From Ancylobacter vacuolatus (GTDB lineage Bacteria > Pseudomonadota > Alphaproteobacteria > Rhizobiales > Xanthobacteraceae): 64,000 nt of DNA. The position numbers were made by a program, and so were the translations under genes. The stretch lies in contig NZ_JAUSUH010000015.1 in the NCBI RefSeq assembly GCF_030813595.1, forward strand, positions 1 to 64,000, in the 5' to 3' direction. Below, piece by piece: positions 44,457-51,904 of this stretch. The first letter of the stretch is position 1; each line of letters begins with the position of its first letter. Under the pieces are notes generated by a model, which saw only the letters and a list, made by a program, of their open reading frames with translations, had not been told where the DNA came from and did no database searches.

Positions 44457-45374
44457 TCAGACCTTCTCGACCTCAGGCCGGCCTAGAAGGCCCTGCGGCA
44501 TGAAGATCAGCGTGATGGCGAGGATGGAGAACGCCGCCACATCCTTGTATTCGATGGAGAAATAGGCCGACCAGAAGGTCTCGATCAGGCCGATCAGCAG
44601 CCCGCCGAGCACCGCGCCGGGGAGCGAGCCGATGCCGCCGAGCACGGCTGCAGTGAAGGCCTTCACGCCGGGCACGAAGCCATCGGCGAAGTTCGCCACC
44701 CCATAATACATCAGGTACAGCGTGCCGGCGACGGCAGCCAGCGCGGCGCCGATGACGAAGGTCAGCGAGATGGTGTGGTCGACATTGATGCCGAGCAGCG
44801 CGGCCATCTTGCGGTCCTGTTCGCAGGCGCGCTGGGCGCGGCCGAGCGAGGTCTTCTGCACCAGGTACCAGAACCCGCCGAGCAGCGCGGCGGTGATCAC
44901 CATGATGATCACCTGCTTCCAGGCCAGCGTGACCTGGTAGGAGCCATTGTCCATCAGCACGATCACGTCGGTGATCATTGGTGGGATCGGCTTGTTGCGC
45001 GGGCCCTGCGTCACCTGGACGAAATTGGCGAGGAAGATCGACATGCCGATGGCGGAGATCATCGGCGCCAGCCGGAACGAGCCGCGCAGCGGCCGGTAGG
45101 CCACACGCTCGATCGCCCAGTTCAGCAACGAGGTGAACACCATCGCCACGACAAGCACGATGGCCAGCGCCAGAAAGATGGAGGTGATGCCCATCACAGT
45201 CGTGACCAGCAGGAAGCAGATCAACGCGATGAAGGCCGAGACCATGAAGACGTCGCCATGGGCGAAGTTGACCATGCCGATGATGCCGAACACCATGGTA
45301 TAGCCGATGGCGATCAGCCCGTAGATCGAGCCGAGCGTCAGCCCATTGATGAGCTGCTGAACAAATATTTCCAT
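44457..45374 (-). CDS. livH: Branched-chain amino acid ABC transporter permease LivH
   Basis: 305-residue permease, first gene of livHMGF-DUF6867-livK. The family start MEIFVQQLINGLTLGSIYGL and the motif GYTMVFGIIGMVNFAHGDVF are intact. The ATPase-contact loop is TSLGRAQRACEQDRKMAALL and the later segment AAVLGGIGSLPGAVLGGLLI is typical. ATG 45374 was chosen by family start and the GGGGAG upstream. The frame upstream to 45536 is non-coding in character. Confidence 0.97.
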   Translation of the reverse strand: MEIFVQQLINGLTLGSIYGLIAIGYTMVFGIIGMVNFAHGDVFMVSAFIALICFLLVTTVMGITSIFLALAIVLVVAMVFTSLLNWAIERVAYRPLRGSFRLAPMISAIGMSIFLANFVQVTQGPRNKPIPPMITDVIVLMDNGSYQVTLAWKQVIIMVITAALLGGFWYLVQKTSLGRAQRACEQDRKMAALLGINVDHTISLTFVIGAALAAVAGTLYLMYYGVANFADGFVPGVKAFTAAVLGGIGSLPGAVLGGLLIGLIETFWSAYFSIEYKDVAAFSILAITLIFMPQGLLGRPEVEKV

Positions 45375-45499
45375 GATTGTGCCGGCTCCCCTCAGCCGCA
45401 TTTGCGCAAGGCGCCGCCGTCGGGCTTTTGCACAGTTTGTAACCGTGCCCGTACGGTGTGCGCCCCTGACTCTTAGCCTGCGCCACGTTCCGATACAAT

Positions 45500-45558
45500 T
45501 CGATCGAAAGACGAAATGCAATCGATCGAAAAGCATGATACGAGGGTATTTAAATACC
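45500..45558. promoter_or_regulatory. Paired palindromes in the liv operon / flavin reductase divergent region
   Basis: TCGATCGAAA occurs at 45500-45509 and again at 45522-45531, 22 bp apart, each containing the self-complementary TCGATCGA. A 14-bp perfect palindrome GGTATTTAAATACC follows at 45545-45558 in an AT-rich patch. All lie in the 392-bp gap 45375-45766 between livH and the flavin reductase. They look like operator sites. No gene was seen in this gap. Confidence 0.5.
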
Positions 45559-45766
45559 TATTTCATGAATCCCTTTGCAACTCAAGCGGTTAATGTGGCG
45601 AGGCTGCGTTTGCACTGTGGCGCGGGCGGTCATTTTTGTCTTCACATCGTCATGTACGTTCCCGCGCGCCGCGCGGTTTCCAAATGCGCGCCGCAAAGGT
45701 TATGCACAGCGAAGCCGCGTGGTGTGGATCCTTCGCCCCGCGCGAGGCCGCAGGAGGCACGCCAGC

Positions 45767-46294
45767 TTGGACCAGCCCAAGGCACATGATGCGGCACAGC
45801 ATGACGCGGCCCACGCGGTCGAGGCCGGGCTCTATCGCGAGGCGATGAGCCGCCTGGTGGCCGCCGTGCATGTGATCACCACACACGGCCCGGACGGGCG
45901 CGCCGGCTTCACCGCCACCGCCGTCGCCTCGGTGTCGGACAGCCCGCCGACCCTTCTGGTCTGCCTCAACCGCCGCATCCGCTCCGCCCCCGCCTTCCGC
46001 CAGTCCGGCCGGTTCGCGGTCAACATGCTGGGCGCGGACCAGCAAAGCGTGGCGGAAAGCTTTGGTGGGCGGGGCGGGCTGGAGGGGGAGGCGCGATTCG
46101 GCGTCGGCCACTGGCATGAGGGGGCGCTGGGCCTGCCCTGCCTCACGGGGGCGATCGCGGTTTTCCAGTGCCGTATGGTGGAACTGCGCACCATCGCCAC
46201 CCATGACGTGCTGGTCGGCCGGGTCGAGGCGGTGGCGCTCGGCCCCGACAAGGCCAAGCTCGCCTATCTCGGACGGGGGTTCCTGTCGGTGTGA
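45767..46294 (+). CDS. Flavin reductase family protein
   Basis: 175-residue FMN-binding split-barrel protein of the HpaC/RutF type, supplying reduced flavin to a monooxygenase. Motifs: EAMSRLVAAVHVITTHGPDG, GFTATAVASVSDSPPTLLVC (flavin contact) and RSGRFAVNML-like QSGRFAVNMLGADQQSVAES. The TTG at 45767 has GGAGG 9 nt upstream and is preferred. ATG 45844 (MSRLV) would remove 25 residues. No partner oxygenase is nearby. Divergent from the liv operon. Confidence 0.88.
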   Translation: MDQPKAHDAAQHDAAHAVEAGLYREAMSRLVAAVHVITTHGPDGRAGFTATAVASVSDSPPTLLVCLNRRIRSAPAFRQSGRFAVNMLGADQQSVAESFGGRGGLEGEARFGVGHWHEGALGLPCLTGAIAVFQCRMVELRTIATHDVLVGRVEAVALGPDKAKLAYLGRGFLSV

Positions 46295-46300
46295 GTGTGC

Positions 46301-47488
46301 TCAGGCAAACTGCCCGGCAACCCAGCCGGACGACCAGGCCCATTGGAAATTATAGCCGCCGAGCCAGCCGGTGACGTCAACCACCTCGCCGACGAAATAC
46401 AGCCCCGGCACCTCGCGCGCCGCCAGGGTGCGCGAATCGAGGCCGGTCGTGTCGACGCCGCCAAGCGTCACCTCGGCGGTGCGGTAACCTTCCGAGCCGG
46501 TCGGCTTCAGTCGCCAGCCATTCACCGCCGCGTCGATCCGGCGCAGCGCCTTGTCGGAGAGATCGGCGAGATTGACCGTGCCGGCCTCGCGCTCGGCGAT
46601 GATCTGGGCGAGGCGCTTGGGCAGCAGGCTCGCCAGCGCGGTGGCGGGCGACTGCCGGCCATTTGCTGTGCGGGCCTCGCGCAGCCGGGCGAAGATGTCC
46701 GCGCCGGGGGCCAGCGCGAGTGTGATTTCGTCGCCCTCGCGCCAATAGGAGGAGATCTGCAGGATCGCCGGGCCGGACAGGCCGCGATGGGTGAAAAGCA
46801 GCCCTTCCTCGAATCGCGTCTTGCCATGGCTCACCCGGGCCTCGACCGCCACCCCGGCGAGCGGGGCGAGCCGCTCCAGCTGCGCCGGATCGAGGGTGAG
46901 GGGGACAAGGCCGGGGCGGGTGGGCTGCAGCGCCAGCCCGAAGCGCTCCGCCACCTCATAGCCGAAGCCGGTGGCGCCCATCTTGGGGATCGACTTGCCG
47001 CCCGAGGCGATGACCAGCGACGCGCAGGCCAGGGTGCCGGCGGCCGTCGCCACGGTGAAGCCGTCAGAGCTGCGCTCGATGCCTGTTATGGCGGTGGACA
47101 GGCGCAGTTCCCCGCCGGCCTCGTTGAGGTCGTCGGTCAGCATCTCCACCACCTGCCGCGCCGAGCCGTCGCAAAAGAGCTGGCCGAGCGTCTTTTCGTG
47201 CCAGGCGATGCCGCGCCGGTCGATGCGGGCGATGAAATCCTGCGCGCTGTAGCGCTTCAGCGCCGAGATGGCGAAGCCCGGATTGGCAGAGAGATAATGG
47301 CGCGGGGCGGCGTCGCGATTGGTGAAGTTGCAGCGCCCGCCGCCGGAAATGCGGATCTTCTCGCCCGGCGTGCGGGCATGGTCGAGCACCACCACCCGGC
47401 GCCCGCGCCGTCCGGCCTCGATGGCGCACATCAGCCCGGCCGCACCGGCGCCGATCACCACCACATCGACGGGGACGGGGCGGCTCAT
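46301..47488 (-). CDS. BaiN/HI0933-family NAD(P)/FAD-dependent oxidoreductase
   Basis: 395-residue flavoprotein. The FAD dinucleotide motif is VVVIGAGAAGLMCAIEAGRR at residues 9-28, followed by ARTPGEKIRISGGGRCNFTN, a segment characteristic of the HI0933/YhiN (BaiN-like) group. The C-terminal FAD motif is GLYFVGEVVDVTGWLGGYNF. Substrate unknown: family members include a bile acid-modifying reductase, but no general role is established. The ATG overlaps the kamA-like stop in ATGA, so the two are co-translated. Convergent with the flavin reductase, 6 bp apart. Confidence 0.93.
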   Translation of the reverse strand: MSRPVPVDVVVIGAGAAGLMCAIEAGRRGRRVVVLDHARTPGEKIRISGGGRCNFTNRDAAPRHYLSANPGFAISALKRYSAQDFIARIDRRGIAWHEKTLGQLFCDGSARQVVEMLTDDLNEAGGELRLSTAITGIERSSDGFTVATAAGTLACASLVIASGGKSIPKMGATGFGYEVAERFGLALQPTRPGLVPLTLDPAQLERLAPLAGVAVEARVSHGKTRFEEGLLFTHRGLSGPAILQISSYWREGDEITLALAPGADIFARLREARTANGRQSPATALASLLPKRLAQIIAEREAGTVNLADLSDKALRRIDAAVNGWRLKPTGSEGYRTAEVTLGGVDTTGLDSRTLAAREVPGLYFVGEVVDVTGWLGGYNFQWAWSSGWVAGQFA

Positions 47489-48573
47489 ACGCCTTCTCCG
47501 TAAGCGTGCACGCCGCCGCAATAATCGGTGACGCTCCAGCCCTCCGCTGCCGGCTCCAGATAGGACGGCCCCACCGGCACCTTGCCATGGCCGCCGGGGA
47601 TGTCGAGCACATAGGTCGGCAGTGCGAGGCCGGAGACGCGCCCACGCAACGCCGCCATCAGTTCCTGCCCGCGAGCGATGGGAAGGCGGAAATGCGCGGT
47701 ACCGGGGGCGAGGTCGGGATGGTGGAGGTAATACGGCTTCACCCGGCACTCGACGAGCGCCCGGAACAGCGCCGCCAGCGTCTCCGCCTCGTCATTGACG
47801 CCGGCAAGCAGCACGCTCTGCCCGACCAGCGCGATGCCGGCATCCGCCAGCCGGGCCAGCGCCGCGCGCGCGTCCGGGCCGAGCTCGCGGGCGTGGTTGG
47901 CGTGCACGGCGACATAGGTGGTCACGTCAGACGCCCGCAACGCCGCCACCAGCGCGCCGGTAATGCGCTCGGGCGCGGCGATGGGCACGCGGGTGTGAAA
48001 GCGCACGACCTTTACATGCGGGATGGCGGCGAGCCGGGCCATCAGCTCGGCAAGGCGGCGCGGGGCGGCGACGAGCGGGTCGCCGCCGGTCAGCACCACC
48101 TCCCAGATCTCGGGATGGCCGGCGATATAGACCAGGGCGGCCTCCAGCGCCTCCTCGGAAAGGCTGGTCTCCGCGCCCGGCCCGACCATTTCCCGGCGGA
48201 AGCAGAAGCGGCAATAGACGGCGCAGACGCCGACCAGCTTCAGCAGCACGCGGTCGGGATAGCGGTGGACGATGCCCGGCACCGGGCTATGCGCGTCGTC
48301 GCCGATCGGGTCCTCGCGCTCTTCCGGGCGCGTCTCCAGCTCGCGCGCATCGGGCACGAACTGGCGGGCGATCGGGTCGGCGGCATCGGTGGGGTCGATC
48401 AGGCCGGCCAGCACCGGCGTCACCGCCACGGCATAGCGCGCCGCGACCGCCTCCAGCGCCGGATCGGCCGCCACCAGCCCGGCCTGCGCCAGCTCATGGA
48501 CGCGGCGCAGCGTCCGGCCGGGCAGCGGGGTGGCGTCGGGCGGGGCGAGGGGGGAGCGGGCAGGGACGTTCAT
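47485..48573 (-). CDS. KamA/EpmB-type radical SAM lysine 2,3-aminomutase
   Basis: 362-residue radical SAM and PLP enzyme. The [4Fe-4S] cysteines are C117, C121 and C124 in GVCAVYCRFCFRRE, the SAM contact is EVVLTGGDPLVA, and the PLP and substrate region includes VHANHARELGPDARAAL and VKPYYLHHPDLAPGT. Its length matches EpmB-type beta-lysine forming enzymes for EF-P modification rather than the longer clostridial KamA. No efp or epmA is present in the window. ATG 48573 is one choice. A TTG at 48609 adds 12 residues. Co-translated with the BaiN-type gene and divergent from xdhC. Confidence 0.88.
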   Translation of the reverse strand: MNVPARSPLAPPDATPLPGRTLRRVHELAQAGLVAADPALEAVAARYAVAVTPVLAGLIDPTDAADPIARQFVPDARELETRPEEREDPIGDDAHSPVPGIVHRYPDRVLLKLVGVCAVYCRFCFRREMVGPGAETSLSEEALEAALVYIAGHPEIWEVVLTGGDPLVAAPRRLAELMARLAAIPHVKVVRFHTRVPIAAPERITGALVAALRASDVTTYVAVHANHARELGPDARAALARLADAGIALVGQSVLLAGVNDEAETLAALFRALVECRVKPYYLHHPDLAPGTAHFRLPIARGQELMAALRGRVSGLALPTYVLDIPGGHGKVPVGPSYLEPAAEGWSVTDYCGGVHAYGEGV

Positions 48574-48668
48574 GCGCGGTCTTGTGATCGTTTCCGCGCG
48601 CGCCGGCAAGGCGCCGCCGCGTTGCCGCGCTATAGTGGGGCAAATGGTCGAACGCGAAGGAGGAGCCG

Positions 48669-48992
48669 ATGCTCACGCGCGAGGAAGATGTGCTGCAGGC
48701 GGCGGCGAGCTGGCGGCAGGCCGGCCGGGGTGTGGCGCTGGCAACGGTGGTGGAGACCTGGGGCTCGGCGCCGCGCCCGGTCGGCAGCCATCTGGCGATC
48801 GACGAGGATGGCAATTTCCTCGGTTCGGTGTCGGGCGGCTGCGTCGAGGGCGCGGTGGTGGCGGAAGCGGCCGAGGTGATCGCCGATGGCAGCCCCCGGC
48901 TGCTGGAATTCGGCGTCGCCAATGAGACCGCCTGGCAGGTCGGCCTGTCCTGTGGCGGGCGCATCGCCGTCTATGTCGAGAAGGTTTCCTGA
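48669..48992 (+). CDS. XdhC/CoxI family protein, N-terminal domain only
   Basis: 107-residue protein consisting of just the XdhC_CoxI domain: EDVLQAAASWRQAGRGVALA, VVETWGSAPRPVGSHLAIDE and the Cys motifs SVSGGCVEGAVV and VGLSCGGRIAVYVE. In full-length XdhC this part handles molybdenum cofactor sulfuration and insertion into molybdenum hydroxylases. GGAGGA upstream supports the ATG. The stop overlaps the next start (TGATG). Confidence 0.9.
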   Translation: MLTREEDVLQAAASWRQAGRGVALATVVETWGSAPRPVGSHLAIDEDGNFLGSVSGGCVEGAVVAEAAEVIADGSPRLLEFGVANETAWQVGLSCGGRIAVYVEKVS

Positions 48993-50329
48993 TGGAACTG
49001 TCGCTCCTCGAAGCGCTGAACACCGAGCGCGCCGCGCGCCGCCCCATTGTCCTCGTCACCGACCTGGACGGCGGCGCGCAGCGGCTGGTGAGTGCCGCCG
49101 ACGTGGCGGGCGATCCTCTGGCGGAGCCTCTCGCCGAGGCGCTGCGCAGCGGCCGCAGCGGACGGGTGGAGGTGGAGGGCTCGCGGCTGTTCCTCACCGT
49201 GCATCTGCCGTCCCCGCGCCTCGTCATCACTGGGGCGGTGCATATCTCGCAGGCGTTGGCGCCGATGGCCAAGGCCGTCGGCTTCGAGGTGATCATCGTC
49301 GATCCGCGCACGGCTTTCGCCTCGGAAGAGCGTTTCCCCGGAGTCGAGGTGCGGGCGCAATGGCCGCAGGAGGCGCTGGCGGAGCTGGTGCTCGACCCCT
49401 TCACGGCGGTGGCGGTGCTGGCGCATGACCCGAAAATCGACGATCCCGCGCTGGAAGCGGCGCTGACCGCGGGGTGCTTCTATGTCGGCGCGCTCGGCTC
49501 GCGCAAATCCCATGCCGGCCGGGTGGCGCGGCTGGCGGAACGCGGCGTGCCGCGCGCGGCGCTGGAGCGCATCCGCGCGCCGATCGGCCTCGATATCGGC
49601 GCCGCCAACCCGGCGGAGATCGCCGTGTCCATTCTCGCCCAGATCGTCGGCGAATTGCGCCGCCGCCCGGCCCGGCCACCGGCCGCGCTGGTGCTGGCGG
49701 CCGGGCAGGGCACGCGCCTGCCGCGGGCCCACAAGCTGACGCTGCCGCTCGGCGGGGTGCCGCTGGTGCGCCGGGTGGTGGAGACGGCCCTCGCCGCGCG
49801 GGCACGCCCGGTCATCGTCGTGACGGGCCATGAGGCGGACGCGGTGCGGGCGGCGTTGACCGGGCTCGACGTCACCTTCGCGCACAATCCGGATTTCGCG
49901 CAGGGGCTTTCCACCTCGCTCAAGGCCGGCGTCGCCGCGCTGCCGCGGGAGGTGGAGCGGGTGGTGGTGATGCTGGGCGACATGCCGAGGGTCGAGCCGT
50001 CGCTGGTCGACCGCCTCGCCGACGCGCTCGATCCCGCGCGTGGGCGGCTGGCGGCGGTGCCGGTGGCCGAGGGACGGCAGGGTAACCCGGTGGCGCTGGC
50101 GCGGGCGCTCTTCCCGGCGCTGAAGACGTTGCAAGGCGATGTCGGCGCCCGCCAAATTCTCGCCCAGAACGCCGATTTCGTGGTCGAGGTGCCGGTGGAG
50201 GGCGAGGGCGCCTTTCTCGACATCGACACCAGCGAGGATCTGGAGGCGCTGGAGATTCACGAGATCGCCGCTGCCTCGGATATCGATGCCGACGCCGCGC
50301 TGGAGGCGATGAAGGCGGAAGACGCCTGA
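48992..50329 (+). CDS. XdhC C-terminal domain fused to MobA-like nucleotidyltransferase
   Basis: 445-residue fusion. Residues about 1-220 match the XdhC_C Rossmann part (LVITGAVHISQALAPMAKAV, VGALGSRKSHAGRVARLAER, IGLDIGAANPAEIAVSILAQ). Residues about 231-425 form an NTP_transf_3 domain like MocA, the molybdenum cofactor cytidylyltransferase, with ALVLAAGQGTRLPRAHKLTL and VVVMLGDMPRVEPSLVDRLA. The loop LPRAHK differs slightly from the usual RxGxxK but keeps Lys. Together with the upstream small protein it would supply matured Mo cofactor. No molybdenum enzyme is in the window. Confidence 0.9.
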   Translation: MELSLLEALNTERAARRPIVLVTDLDGGAQRLVSAADVAGDPLAEPLAEALRSGRSGRVEVEGSRLFLTVHLPSPRLVITGAVHISQALAPMAKAVGFEVIIVDPRTAFASEERFPGVEVRAQWPQEALAELVLDPFTAVAVLAHDPKIDDPALEAALTAGCFYVGALGSRKSHAGRVARLAERGVPRAALERIRAPIGLDIGAANPAEIAVSILAQIVGELRRRPARPPAALVLAAGQGTRLPRAHKLTLPLGGVPLVRRVVETALAARARPVIVVTGHEADAVRAALTGLDVTFAHNPDFAQGLSTSLKAGVAALPREVERVVVMLGDMPRVEPSLVDRLADALDPARGRLAAVPVAEGRQGNPVALARALFPALKTLQGDVGARQILAQNADFVVEVPVEGEGAFLDIDTSEDLEALEIHEIAAASDIDADAALEAMKAEDA

Positions 50330-50340
50330 AGGCGCGAGGG

Positions 50341-51081
50341 TCAGAACGGCATGAACAGCGAGAGCGTGCCATAGGGGCTGGCGTCGCTGTCGCTGCTCCA
50401 GCGCCAGCCGGCGGCGGCGCGCAGTTCCTGCCCCGCCAGCGGGCAGGTGAGGAACAGCCCGAGGCGGGCGCTCTGGTCCAGCCAGTCGGTGGTGGCGCCG
50501 GTCTCCGCGCCGACAGCGAGCCAGCTGAACGCCTGCCAGCCGACGCTGGCGCGGCCGTTCACCGTGCCGTCCGCCGTCGAGGCGCTGAGGGCGGCGGTCA
50601 GCGTCCAGCGCGCATCAACGCGATAGAACCATTCGGCTACGAATTTGGCGCCGAATTGCGTGCCCTGGTCGGGATTGCCGGGATCGGGATCATCGAGCTG
50701 GTTGTCGACCACATTCACCCCGCCATAGAGGGCGAGGGCGTGCGGGCCGCGCAGGAACTGCCAGCCCAGCAGCACCTCTCCATCGGTTTTGTTGCCGGTG
50801 TTCCAGCCGCCCGGCACCGCCTGCGTGCGGTACTGGTAGCGCCCCCCGCCGGTCTGGGTTCGCACCCGCAGGCCTTCCTGGTCCATGGGCGCGAACGGCG
50901 CCCACGCCATGCCGCCCCAGCCATAGCCATTGTCGCGCGCTATATCGAGGCCGGTATAGAAATAGAGACGCCGGCGCAGTGCCGCCTCCGCACTCTCCTC
51001 GGCTGCCGCGCTGGACACTGGGCACGCGGCGGACAACGCCGCGAGGAGAGGCGCGAGGGCTCGCGCCGGCGAAGAGAACAT
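50341..51081 (-). CDS. bcsS: Cellulose biosynthesis protein BcsS-like outer-membrane protein
   Basis: About 246 residues. The N-terminus SSPARALAPLLAALSAACPV ending SSAAAEE is a signal peptide. The body has alternating aromatic beta-strands and a start LRRRLYFYTGLDIARDNGYG with WAPFAPMDQEGLRVR, the BcsS (DUF3575-like barrel) pattern, and ends LSLFMPF, a good BAM-recognised C-terminal Phe. ATG 51081 is given. A GTG at 51093 is an equal alternative, neither with a clear ribosome site. No cellulose synthase genes are nearby. Confidence 0.75.
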   Translation of the reverse strand: MFSSPARALAPLLAALSAACPVSSAAAEESAEAALRRRLYFYTGLDIARDNGYGWGGMAWAPFAPMDQEGLRVRTQTGGGRYQYRTQAVPGGWNTGNKTDGEVLLGWQFLRGPHALALYGGVNVVDNQLDDPDPGNPDQGTQFGAKFVAEWFYRVDARWTLTAALSASTADGTVNGRASVGWQAFSWLAVGAETGATTDWLDQSARLGLFLTCPLAGQELRAAAGWRWSSDSDASPYGTLSLFMPF

Positions 51082-51220
51082 CGCCGCGCTCACGGTTGCA
51101 GATGGTCAGGAAGTACCCCTTATCCGAGCACCCCAGTCCTGTGCCCTCAATCAACCGGAGGGAGAGCACGTGTGTCGCTGCACGCGGTGGCATGCCGCAT
51201 TTTGTCGCAGGGTGGCGTGT

Positions 51221-51679
51221 CTAAATCGGCGGCGCCATCAGGTGCTCGACCGCGACGCCCACCCGCTCGCAGATGAGATCGGCGACCATCTGCCGGTGGC
51301 AATGCTCGGGATGGCGCTCGAAGCACAGCACACACACCCGCCGGCCCGCCTTCACCAGCGCGGTCAGTTCGTCGAGCTGTTCCTGCGCGGTGGAGGTGGC
51401 GAGGTGGGCGTCGTAGATACGCCGCAGCTCGCTGTAATGGCCGCTGCGCGCCGCCTGCCGGCCTTCCGCCGGCGTGCCGAGGCCGCGCAGATGCAGATAG
51501 CCGATGCCGCGCTCGCTCACGCCGGCGGCGAGGTGGCTCTTGGAAAAGCCGGCGCGGCGCGAGGCGGCGACGGCGCGCACATCGACCAGAAGATCGACCC
51601 CCGCTCCGCTCAACGTGTCGAGCACGGCGGCAGAGGAGACCTGTTCATAGCCGATGGTGAAGAAAGGCGGGCGCGACAT
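51221..51679 (-). CDS. DUF488 domain protein
   Basis: 152-residue cytoplasmic protein of unknown function. The DUF488 signature is visible: FFTIGYEQVSSAAVLDTLSG, LLVDVRAVAASRRAGFSKSH, IGYLHLRGLGTP and the Cys/His-containing CVLCFERHPEHCHRQMVADL, where the cluster could bind metal or be an active site. Alone on this strand. The region 51680-51904 upstream shows no further gene. Confidence 0.9.
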   Translation of the reverse strand: MSRPPFFTIGYEQVSSAAVLDTLSGAGVDLLVDVRAVAASRRAGFSKSHLAAGVSERGIGYLHLRGLGTPAEGRQAARSGHYSELRRIYDAHLATSTAQEQLDELTALVKAGRRVCVLCFERHPEHCHRQMVADLICERVGVAVEHLMAPPI

Positions 51680-51904
51680 TCGGCAAGGATGACCCTACAC
51701 ACGGGGCTTGTCGAGCCGGGCCGAATCTGTGGAGTTCTTGGCGGCTGTCGGCGCGGGCCCTTGCCGCGTGCTAAAGGCAGGCCGGGCAGGGGGCGGCCAG
51801 GCTTGCCGTTCCGGTCGGATCGTCCGGTCTGGGGGGCCCGGACAATCGAACCATTCGGCCCGCCGCCGCAGCGGAGGGGCCGGTTCAGGGATGCGTCATC
51901 GCAG

